From contig MVRL01000112.1 in assembly GCA_002067705.1 (NCBI GenBank), positions 47,128-111,127 on the forward strand: a stretch of DNA of 64,000 bases, written 5' to 3'. Position 1 is the first letter of the stretch. The number at the start of each line of letters is the position of its first letter. This document shows positions 51,350-58,893 of this stretch, in pieces. The notes under the pieces are model-generated. The model was given only the letters and a program-made list of their open reading frames with translations. It was not told where the DNA came from and ran no database searches. The stretch is from Methanosaeta sp. PtaU1.Bin112. Its GTDB lineage: Archaea; Halobacteriota; Methanosarcinia; Methanotrichales; Methanotrichaceae. The position numbers and the translations under genes were made by a program.

Positions 51350-53059
51350 TTAGCCATCTTTTTGAAATGCAGCAAACTCGATCTCCACAGATGGATGATC
51401 CGCCTCTTTAGAGATCTGCAGGAGACCACCGGAGAGCGCCAGATTCCTCTCGAAAAATCTCCTGGATCGGCTCAGAGGATGACTGATGCACTTGCTTTTT
51501 CCAACGATTCGCACCAAGATCCATTCCTCATCGCATTCTGTTGATATTTCAATTGATTTTATTCTCGCCGCTGCGAACCGCTCCAGCATATCCATTAGAA
51601 TATCGGCAAAGCGCTCTTGATCCAGACGAGCGAAAGCTTCTCTGCAGCTGGGCAAAAAGACCAGGTCTATGCATTCAAATAGTTTTACTTGAGCGATGCG
51701 ATACCTCAGTGCCAAGAGAAAGTCTTCATCGCTTTCCGCTTGCATAATCGCCCCCTCTTCATCGGCGCCGTGAAGCAACTTCTCCATCACCACCTCAATG
51801 AGCCTATTGACGTTCACGCGGGAGACTATGTAGGGGGGACGAAAACCGCGATACGTAGCTGCATAGTCGCTGAGCAGCCTGCCTGCCCTGTCAAGAAGTG
51901 ACTGGTCGAAAATCGATTCCAGTTTTTCCTTGGAGAAGAGCTTTTCCAGCCTGCCTACGACCTGTCCGCTCTTATGAACCATCTCTATGTCCATCTTCTT
52001 TCCAGCATTGAGCTCTCTGGCAAACACATGAAAATCGACAAATAGCTCGTCCATGTACTGGGCATCAAGAAGGCCATCCAATTCTCTGGACTGCACCTCC
52101 TCATCTAGCTCTGCCAGTACATGAGATATGTAGGCCAACCTGCCGGCAATGATTGTGAAGATTCTCTCAAGCTCGTTTATGAGATCCTGAGCATAGTCAG
52201 ATATTCTCCGGGCCCAGAGGGGTGTGATATCTTGCAGGTCCTTTAAAGATGCAGCATCTGAGTACATGACTTGCAGGGTCTTTCGTGCGGTCATAACATC
52301 GATGAAGTTGCCATGACCGCTGCAACAGGTCGTGATCTCTCTGTTATCTAAAATCCACAAAATCTTCAGGATGGATTGCATGAGATCCTTCTGGTTCCAG
52401 CCATAGGCCCCAGCCATTCCGGGATTGGGGGCGAAGAATATATCGCCCACAAAGAGCATAGACCCTGCTCTGAGGCATATGCCGTCTGGACTGTGTCCTG
52501 GTGTGTGGTAAATCTCCAGGCAGTCGTCTTTGCCTAAGGATACCATCTGGCCATAAAGCACCACATCCTCAGCGATCCGCCAGGACTTTGTGACATAATC
52601 CAGCCTCCATCCCAACAGGTCAAGAGAATCGCCACACAATATGGCTTTATCCAGTTCGGAGAGCAGTTTAATAGCAACTGGCACAGCCGACATGGGTCGG
52701 CCCAGCAGTGCGGAGAGTGGCAACAGGGGATCGTTTTTCTCCAGAGCCAGTGCCCCCGTCTCCTGTACTGCCAGAAAGGCCTTCGATAGCTGAGAGGATG
52801 GTTTGCATTGCGTCAACTGATGCCAGTGATCGATATGCACATGTGTAAGATAGATCACAAGCGGTCGAAGCTGTTCATCTTGAAGGATTTGGATCTCCTC
52901 TTCCAGGCGGTTGATCTGTCCTTCCAAACCACCTGGATCGATGAGCACAATCTGTTCCGGACAGGAGAGAAGATAAGAATTCGAGGACATAAGATCGATC
53001 TTGCGCAGATAGGGATAGAGGGAGACATTCCTTGTTCCTGGCACGCTCTGGGATATCAT
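51350..53059 (-). CDS. Metallo-beta-lactamase domain fused to a HATPase-like domain
   Basis: A 569-residue two-domain protein. Residues 15-265 are a metallo-beta-lactamase fold: LIDPGGLEGQ, THVHIDHWHQ (HxHxDH metal motif), HTPGHSPDGICLR, VGDIFFAPNP and CCSGHGNF. The remainder is helical, and the last 130 residues resemble a histidine-kinase ATPase domain: LDQERFADILMDMLERFAAARI (N-box-like, without the usual Asn), EEWILVRIVGK, and a final LSGGLLQISKEADHPSVEIEFAA strand pair. The G boxes are not recognisable, so ATP binding is uncertain. It is divergent from the PAS-PP2C gene by about 110 bases and presumably belongs to that module. Substrate unknown. Confidence 0.7.
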   Translation of the reverse strand: MISQSVPGTRNVSLYPYLRKIDLMSSNSYLLSCPEQIVLIDPGGLEGQINRLEEEIQILQDEQLRPLVIYLTHVHIDHWHQLTQCKPSSQLSKAFLAVQETGALALEKNDPLLPLSALLGRPMSAVPVAIKLLSELDKAILCGDSLDLLGWRLDYVTKSWRIAEDVVLYGQMVSLGKDDCLEIYHTPGHSPDGICLRAGSMLFVGDIFFAPNPGMAGAYGWNQKDLMQSILKILWILDNREITTCCSGHGNFIDVMTARKTLQVMYSDAASLKDLQDITPLWARRISDYAQDLINELERIFTIIAGRLAYISHVLAELDEEVQSRELDGLLDAQYMDELFVDFHVFARELNAGKKMDIEMVHKSGQVVGRLEKLFSKEKLESIFDQSLLDRAGRLLSDYAATYRGFRPPYIVSRVNVNRLIEVVMEKLLHGADEEGAIMQAESDEDFLLALRYRIAQVKLFECIDLVFLPSCREAFARLDQERFADILMDMLERFAAARIKSIEISTECDEEWILVRIVGKSKCISHPLSRSRRFFERNLALSGGLLQISKEADHPSVEIEFAAFQKDG

Positions 53060-53178
53060 TGGCTCCAAGAGAAAAGCACTCCTTTTAGGATGATCATGCG
53101 AATTATCGATGAATTTTACTGTAGATATTTATGATCTTTCCTCAAGTCAATGCTTAAATAAGATCAGAGTGATTATTG

Positions 53179-55599
53179 ATGAAGAAAGAGGCGCACTCTG
53201 TGCATACCTTATTTGAAAAATGCATCCAAGAAGATTTAAAGAATTCGAGAGGCAATCTCCTGTCTGATGTCATTGACTTTTTGCCCGATGCCATCTTAGC
53301 TATCGACAGAGAGGGAAGTGTGATCACCTGGAACCGGGCCATGGAGAAGATGACTGGCTCTTTGGCCCGCGATATGATCGGCAAAGGCAACTATGAATAC
53401 GCTCTTCCATTTTACGGCATTAGACGACCGATTCTGGTCGACATGGTGTTGGCACCACAAGATGAAGCGGAAGGAAAATACGACAGTGTGAAGAGAGATG
53501 GAAAAACCCTAACGGTTGAGATATTCATACCAACATTTGGAGAACGCGGGTCGTACCTGTGGGCCAAGGCCACGCCTCTTTACGACTCTCAAGGAGAGAT
53601 TGTAGGTGCCATTGAATCCATCCGGGATATTACAGGAAGAAAGGAAGCTGAAGATGCCCTACTCAAATCGGAACAGGAGAAAGAGGCCATCCTCAGCAGC
53701 CTGAGAAACGTAGCAGTTGAGTACCTTGACCCAAGGATGCGAATTATCTGGGTCAATCCCGCCGTGCAAAGATATTTGAGCAGTTCTCTGCAAGATCTCC
53801 GGGGTAAATATTGCTATGAATCAATTCAAGGAATTAATGCACCCTGTCCTGGCTGCAAAGCTGCCTTGACTCTGCAAACCGGCCATTCTTATGAGGGTGA
53901 ATTGGTCACCCCAGATGGCAAGACCTGGTTAACTCGCAGCAACGGCATAAAAGGAAGTGACGGCCAGATCCATGGAGTGGTCCATGTGGCCATGAATATC
54001 TCCCAGCGCAAATCGGCTGAGGAGAAGATCGCGGCAATGAAGCAGCGCCTGGCCGATGTCATAGACTTCTTGCCAGACGCCACGTTTGCTATTGATAAAC
54101 ATGGAACCGTCATTACCTGGAACCGGGCGATGGAGAAGATGACAGGATCCTTGGCTCAGGATATGATCGGCAAAGGCAACTATGAATACGCTCTGCCATT
54201 TTACGGCACAAGAAGGCCGATCCTGGCGGATCTGGTGCTTGGGGAGATGGAAGACATCGAAAAAGAGTACCATTCTCTGCAAAAAGAAGGCAGCACACTG
54301 ATAACTGAGATATTCATTCCCACCTTCGGGCCGCATGGATCACATATTTGGGCCAAAGCCACCCCGCTCTTTGACTCAGAGGGAAACATCGCCGGTTCCA
54401 TCGAATCGATAAGGGATATCACCTACAGAAAGAAGGCTGAGGAGGAGGTCGCGGCAATGAAGCAGCGTTTAGCTGAAGTTATCGACTTTCTGCCGGATGC
54501 CACATTTGCTATTGACAATCAGGGCAGAGTTCTCACCTGGAACCGGGCGATGGAGAAGATGACGGGAGCCCTTGCTACAGATATGGTCGGCAAGGGCAAT
54601 TATGAATACGCTCTGCCATTTTACGGCACAAGAAGGCCGATCCTGGCCGATCTGGTGCTCCTGCCGGATGAGATGATCGAGAAGAGATATCCTGGACTGC
54701 AAAGGGAAGGCAAGACCCTTACCAGCGAAATCTTCATCCCCACCTTCGGGCTGACAGGCTCATTTATCTGGGCTAAAGCAACGCCTCTTTACAACTCTCA
54801 GGGAACCATTGTGGGTGCTATCGAGTCTATTCGGGATATCACCGACATGCGAAGAACAGAGCAGACTCTGGAGAGATCAAAATCGGAGCTGCGCATTGCT
54901 TCCGATATTCAACGCAGCTTTCTGCCGGAGAAGATCCCGCATCTCTCCGGTTTTGATCTGGCGGCGACATTCATTCCCGCCATGGAGGTGGGAGGGGATT
55001 TCTATGACTTCATACCGGGAGAGGGGAAGCTAGGAATGGTCATAGCCGACGTATCGGGAAAGAGCGTGCCTGCCGCTCTCTTCATGGCGCTTTCCCGCAC
55101 CATTGTGAGGGTTAACGCCACTCATCATGAAAAAGGAACCGATGTGCTGGAAGATGCGAATAACATGATATCCGCGGACTCAAAGCTGGGCATGTTCGTG
55201 ACCCTATTTTACGGAGTTCTGGACGGCAATTCGCGCAGCCTGATTTATGCCAATGCCGGCCATCCTCCCCCATTGCTCATGCGCTGTGGTAGCAATTCCT
55301 TTGAGAAATTGGAGGTGACAGGCATTGCTCTGGGAGCGATCGGAGGGGCGAAATATGAAGAGCGCAGAGTTGACCTTGCTTCTGGAGACATCCTTGTGCT
55401 CTACACAGATGGGGTAAACGAAGCTGAGAACAGCAATGGCGAGCAGTATGGCGTTGAACGGTTCTGTACCATTGTTAGAGAATCCTGCCATCTCAGTGCC
55501 CAGGGGATACTGGATAAAATACTGGGAGACATATCCCAATTTTGCGCAGGCCAGGCTCAGTTTGATGATATTACCATGATTGTAGCAAAAGCGAAGTGA
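53179..55599 (+). CDS. Four-PAS sensor with SpoIIE/RsbU-type PP2C phosphatase
   Basis: An 806-residue cytoplasmic sensor phosphatase. There are four PAS domains: PAS1, PAS3 and PAS4 (about residues 28-155, 290-410, 415-540) are nearly identical, each with IDFLPDA...TWNRAMEKMTG and NYEYALPFYG, while PAS2 (165-280) differs and has a CPGC cysteine pair. A coiled-coil linker leads to a PP2C/SpoIIE phosphatase (about 590-806) with METAL motifs GGDFYDFIPGEG, IADVSGKSVPAALFMALSR, NAGHPPPLL, LYTDGVNEA and FDDITMIV. Such phosphatases dephosphorylate STAS-domain antagonists. The downstream STAS and HATPase genes complete a partner-switch. PAS ligand unknown. Confidence 0.88.
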   Translation: MKKEAHSVHTLFEKCIQEDLKNSRGNLLSDVIDFLPDAILAIDREGSVITWNRAMEKMTGSLARDMIGKGNYEYALPFYGIRRPILVDMVLAPQDEAEGKYDSVKRDGKTLTVEIFIPTFGERGSYLWAKATPLYDSQGEIVGAIESIRDITGRKEAEDALLKSEQEKEAILSSLRNVAVEYLDPRMRIIWVNPAVQRYLSSSLQDLRGKYCYESIQGINAPCPGCKAALTLQTGHSYEGELVTPDGKTWLTRSNGIKGSDGQIHGVVHVAMNISQRKSAEEKIAAMKQRLADVIDFLPDATFAIDKHGTVITWNRAMEKMTGSLAQDMIGKGNYEYALPFYGTRRPILADLVLGEMEDIEKEYHSLQKEGSTLITEIFIPTFGPHGSHIWAKATPLFDSEGNIAGSIESIRDITYRKKAEEEVAAMKQRLAEVIDFLPDATFAIDNQGRVLTWNRAMEKMTGALATDMVGKGNYEYALPFYGTRRPILADLVLLPDEMIEKRYPGLQREGKTLTSEIFIPTFGLTGSFIWAKATPLYNSQGTIVGAIESIRDITDMRRTEQTLERSKSELRIASDIQRSFLPEKIPHLSGFDLAATFIPAMEVGGDFYDFIPGEGKLGMVIADVSGKSVPAALFMALSRTIVRVNATHHEKGTDVLEDANNMISADSKLGMFVTLFYGVLDGNSRSLIYANAGHPPPLLMRCGSNSFEKLEVTGIALGAIGGAKYEERRVDLASGDILVLYTDGVNEAENSNGEQYGVERFCTIVRESCHLSAQGILDKILGDISQFCAGQAQFDDITMIVAKAK

Positions 55600-55604
55600 T
55601 TTCT

Positions 55605-55943
55605 ATGGAAATAAACCAGAACTGCATCGATAGCGTGCCCGTTATTTCTGTTTCTGGCAGAATCGACGCCGCTACCTACAAAGATCTCGAGAGCATACTC
55701 AACGGCCTCATAGACCAGAACAAATCGGAGATCGTACTCGATCTGGAAGGTGTGACGTATATCAGCAGCGTTGGATTGCGGGTTTTGCTTGCTGCCCAGA
55801 AGAAGGTCCGGCCAAAGAATGGGAGTGTAAAACTGGTCTCTTTGCAGCCTTTTGTAAGAGAGGTCTTCGAGATGACCGGGTTTAACAGGCTCTTTTCCAT
55901 CCATCCTAATCAAAGTGAGGCCCTGAGAGGCACCAGACAGTAA
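55605..55943 (+). CDS. STAS-domain anti-anti-factor (RsbV/SpoIIAA-like)
   Basis: A 112-residue single STAS domain. Pattern VPVISVSGRIDAATYKDLESILNGLI, then IVLDLEGVTYISSVGLRVLLAAQKKVR. Ser54/Ser55 occupy the position phosphorylated by RsbW/SpoIIAB-type kinases. In bacteria the unphosphorylated form binds the kinase and frees a target. The ATG at 55605 is 5 bases past the upstream phosphatase stop, with AAGTGAT upstream; an overlapping GTG at 55596 is an alternative. It lies between its predicted phosphatase and kinase. Confidence 0.87.
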   Translation: MEINQNCIDSVPVISVSGRIDAATYKDLESILNGLIDQNKSEIVLDLEGVTYISSVGLRVLLAAQKKVRPKNGSVKLVSLQPFVREVFEMTGFNRLFSIHPNQSEALRGTRQ

Positions 55944-55965
55944 TTCGAATTGTGATTGAATCGTG

Positions 55966-56400
55966 ATGGCAATGGAAGCGATGGAATACAAGCAGGAGAT
56001 TACAGTAGCGGCTACAATTGATCAGATTCCGGTCGTCACCGACTTCATCGAAAGTCTTATGATTCTTGCAGGCTTTGATTCGCGAGATATTCTGGGTGTT
56101 CAACTGGCTGTAGAAGAGGCATGCACCAACGTTGACAGGTACGCCTACTCTGGAAAAGATGGTACGATCCATATTGTTGCCAGAGTGAATGGCGATCGTC
56201 TGGAGCTGATCATTGAGGACCATGGAACACCATTCGATCCCACAGCTCATGCCGTAGTCCTATCTCAATCCGATGCAAAGGACCGGCCCGTTGGTGGTCT
56301 GGGAATTCACCTTATCCGGTGTTATGTGGATAGGATGTCATTCGAGTACAAAGATGGAATGAATGTGCTAACGCTGGTGAAATATAGGAATCAAATATAG
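55966..56400 (+). CDS. Anti-sigma-factor-like serine kinase (RsbW/SpoIIAB-like HATPase)
   Basis: A 144-residue GHKL ATPase. N box LAVEEACTNVDRYAY (Glu50/Glu51, Asn55), G1 box IIEDHGTPFDP (Asp85, Gly87) and G2 box GGLGIHLIR (110-118) are intact. This is the size and order of RsbW-type kinases, which phosphorylate STAS proteins. In bacteria the other partner is a sigma factor, absent in archaea, so the target is unknown. The ATG at 55966 lies 22 bases past the STAS stop, completing a three-gene operon of phosphatase, antagonist and kinase. Confidence 0.87.
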   Translation: MAMEAMEYKQEITVAATIDQIPVVTDFIESLMILAGFDSRDILGVQLAVEEACTNVDRYAYSGKDGTIHIVARVNGDRLELIIEDHGTPFDPTAHAVVLSQSDAKDRPVGGLGIHLIRCYVDRMSFEYKDGMNVLTLVKYRNQI

Positions 56401-56614
56401 GAATCAATAGCTTGCTGCGCCGAAATCCGCAAGTTCAAACGTAATTCTGATTTTAAACAAAAAATTGCAGGCAAAATTCAATTTAGAACCTTTATAATCG
56501 ATTTGATCCCAATTATGGCGGAATTGAACCATTTGCCTCATTTCGCTTCATCTGGATAGAGCGTTCGTTCGCCCTTAGTCTTAAATATCGTTCCATGCAA
56601 GAATATACCTAAGA

Positions 56615-56638
56615 TGGGATCGACAGGAAACGATCCCA
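56615..56638 (+). promoter_or_regulatory. Perfect hairpin in the ferredoxin leader
   Basis: TGGGATCG (56615-56622), ACAGGAAA, CGATCCCA (56631-56638) is a perfect 8-bp stem-loop. A TATA-like CTTAAATATCG at 56579-56589 would start transcription about 25-30 bases on, so the hairpin lies at the start of the mRNA leader, 40 bases before the ATG. It could be a stability element or an operator. Confidence 0.45.
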
Positions 56639-56677
56639 AATTCAAATGAAGATCCAAATAGGATGGTGTTAATTAAA

Positions 56678-56932
56678 ATGAATCATACAAGATTGGCTGT
56701 TGCCTTGGCGGTTGTCTGCATTCTGATTGGCTCGGCGTATGCAGTCGCTAAATTGATCCCCGCCTCGGTGGACGAGAGCAAATGCATAGGATGTGGAGCT
56801 TGCGTTGAGCAGTGCCCTGCTGGTGCCGTATCGATAGGTAGTGATGGGACCGCGTTCGTGGATAAGGAAAAATGCACCGGATGCGGCAAATGCGCCAAAT
56901 CCTGCCCGGTTGAAGCGATCAGTACGGAATAA
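56678..56932 (+). CDS. Membrane-anchored or exported 2[4Fe-4S] ferredoxin
   Basis: An 84-residue ferredoxin with two intact CxxCxxCxxxCP motifs: CIGCGACVEQCPAGAV and CTGCGKCAKSCPVEAI. Unlike ordinary clostridial-type ferredoxins it has an N-terminal hydrophobic helix (RLAVALAVVCILIGSAYAVA), so it is probably exported or anchored to the membrane facing out. A signal or anchor ahead of a small ferredoxin is unusual and suggests electron transfer at the cell surface, an inference. The ATG at 56678 has a moderate GGTG ribosome-binding site upstream. Confidence 0.85.
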   Translation: MNHTRLAVALAVVCILIGSAYAVAKLIPASVDESKCIGCGACVEQCPAGAVSIGSDGTAFVDKEKCTGCGKCAKSCPVEAISTE

Positions 56933-57129
56933 CCCCTTTTCTGCTTTTTCCTAGCTGCAGCTATTATTTTTCCGCACTTAGAACCCTCTGGATTTCGATG
57001 CGGGAGCAGAAGACTCCAGCGGGCGCTTTCCGAAGCCCAGGAGCGAATGCTCGTGAAGACGATTGGGAGGTGATAATCTATACAATTGATGGATAGACCG
57101 CATTGGCATTCCGCAAATGCATGACCACC

Positions 57130-57447
57130 TCACTCCACCCACTGGTAACCGGGATATTTGATCTTATTGAAATTGCGGATCAGATCTGCAGCATCCTTCC
57201 GGCTGAATTCTGCCTGCATAATCCTGGTGCAGATGAAACGCAAGGCGGTCTTCTGCATCTCCTCCTCCGGGCTGTCATCCTGCTTGGCAGCCAGACCATA
57301 TGCCTCGAACAGATGCTCTCTATCGCTCAAATGGGAGCTCTTGCCCCATCTTCCGAACATCTCTGCTGCCTGATCCAGAAGACGCTGATCAAAAGCCTCC
57401 GGGAGCACAATGCCCTCGAACTGCTGCAGGAATTCGTCTCTCTTCAA
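57130..57447 (-). CDS. Hypothetical protein
   Basis: A 105-residue cytoplasmic helical protein: DEFLQQFEGIVLPEAFDQRLLDQAAEMFGRWG, then EHLFEAYGLAAKQDDSPEEEMQKTALRFICTRIMQAEFSRKDAADLIRNFNKI. The last part could be a helical bundle or HTH-like domain, but no family is recognised. TTG start at 57447 is supported by GAGG 8 bases upstream. Confidence 0.6.
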   Translation of the reverse strand: MKRDEFLQQFEGIVLPEAFDQRLLDQAAEMFGRWGKSSHLSDREHLFEAYGLAAKQDDSPEEEMQKTALRFICTRIMQAEFSRKDAADLIRNFNKIKYPGYQWVE

Positions 57448-57595
57448 GATGATCGCCTCACGTGATCAAATATAATGTACTATCATCATATAAAAAGCTT
57501 GATTGAAGTCTGCGCTCCACTTGTGCTAAAAAAGCATCTTAAGGTTTTTTAGCTATACATAAAAAATAAGTCAGCCAATCTAATAGGACTGGCCT

Positions 57596-58738
57596 CTAGA
57601 TTGGCATGGTTGTAGTATAAACGGTAGTTGCCGGAGGCACATTGATGATCTTGGCCACCCCTCTGGGAAAGTCCATTGTCCTCTCGTAATTGTTCATGCC
57701 ATCGAAGATGCGAATGGTGTGCTTCATGCCGCCCACGACTGAGAACCTGAAGATTCCATCGGCTGCATCTCCGTTGCTGCCTTCTTTGCCGATCATCACG
57801 CCGTCAACGTAGACATCGTAACCTCTTATCGTCGTTTGAATCGTTACCGGCGTGTCTCCGGCTGCTGTTGTCTGCGGAGGATAGGATGTGCCGTACGTCT
57901 GGTAAGAGGTGACTGCGGTTGTGGTCTGGCCCAGTCCGCCGGTCGTCATCTGACCCGCATAGGGCTGATTGGAGGCAGGCGGGTAGGAAGCAGTCTGCAT
58001 ATTGGAGGAGGGCGGCATCTGACTTGCTGCCGAGGCCTGGCTGGAAGCAGGGGTCTGGCTTGACGGTGGCGCCTGGCTGATCACATCTATGATGATCGTG
58101 TTGCTGGGCTGGTTGTTCTGCACGAAGAGCAGAATGTGTCTGCCCACTTTGTCTGCCAGGTAATTGAGGCTGTTGTAGCCGGCGAAGAAATCGACCCGTT
58201 TGCTGGCTACATTCACCGCATCCGTCTGAGTGATCTCGTAGTAATCGGCCTGCCCTCCCGATGGAGCGAAGACGACGAACTGCAGCCCGGTTCCAGCCGG
58301 AACTATGGCGTATGCCGTCCAATCCATTCCCTTCTGGATCCACAGCTCATTGCCTCGTGATGCGGCTATGGCCGACTGGTACTGAGTATAGGAAATCTCC
58401 TTGCCACTGCCGAAATAGATATGGGTGGGCATCTTATGTGTGACATCAAATTTCACCGGGCTGAAGCCGACCACCGGCACGCTGGTGTCGATAAAGAACT
58501 CCGCCAGGAAGGAAGAAGCACTGCTGGTGTTCTCGAACTCCGGGCCAAACCACGGAACGCTCAAATCCGTATCTGCGCCACCGATGCCGAAAAGGCTGTT
58601 TACATACTCTTCGCTGAACGCTCCGCCAGTCATGCCGATGGACTGCTGCAGGGAAAAGCCCTGCTCACCTATTGCGCTTGCTGCTCCGGCTACCAGGATC
58701 AGGGTCATAATACACAAGCATAAACAATTGAATCTCAA
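57596..58738 (-). CDS. Exported protein, paralogue of the 576-1445 gene
   Basis: A 380-residue exported protein: signal peptide (LCLCIMTLILVAGAASAIG), a first domain with ELWIQKGMDWTAYAIVPAG and GRHILLFVQNNQPSNTIIIDVIS, then a Ser/Pro/Gln/Ala-rich low-complexity linker (about residues 220-300) and a C-terminal beta domain with RGYDVYVDGVMIGKEGSNGDAADG and GGMKHTIRIFDG. The folded parts match the 576-1445 protein; the linker is the chief difference. TTG start with AGGTGTGAT just upstream. Function unknown. Confidence 0.74.
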   Translation of the reverse strand: MRFNCLCLCIMTLILVAGAASAIGEQGFSLQQSIGMTGGAFSEEYVNSLFGIGGADTDLSVPWFGPEFENTSSASSFLAEFFIDTSVPVVGFSPVKFDVTHKMPTHIYFGSGKEISYTQYQSAIAASRGNELWIQKGMDWTAYAIVPAGTGLQFVVFAPSGGQADYYEITQTDAVNVASKRVDFFAGYNSLNYLADKVGRHILLFVQNNQPSNTIIIDVISQAPPSSQTPASSQASAASQMPPSSNMQTASYPPASNQPYAGQMTTGGLGQTTTAVTSYQTYGTSYPPQTTAAGDTPVTIQTTIRGYDVYVDGVMIGKEGSNGDAADGIFRFSVVGGMKHTIRIFDGMNNYERTMDFPRGVAKIINVPPATTVYTTTMPI

Positions 58739-58893
58739 CTATCACACCTCGTTTGCTGCTGCTTTGGCCGTATATTATTTAGCTTTAAGTCTCTTCTGAG
58801 TTCCACCTGAATCTCATGGAAACGCTGATGCAAGATCTGCAAAAATGTAAATAAATTAAAAAATAGAAGTATTTAGAACCTGCTGATTCATCT

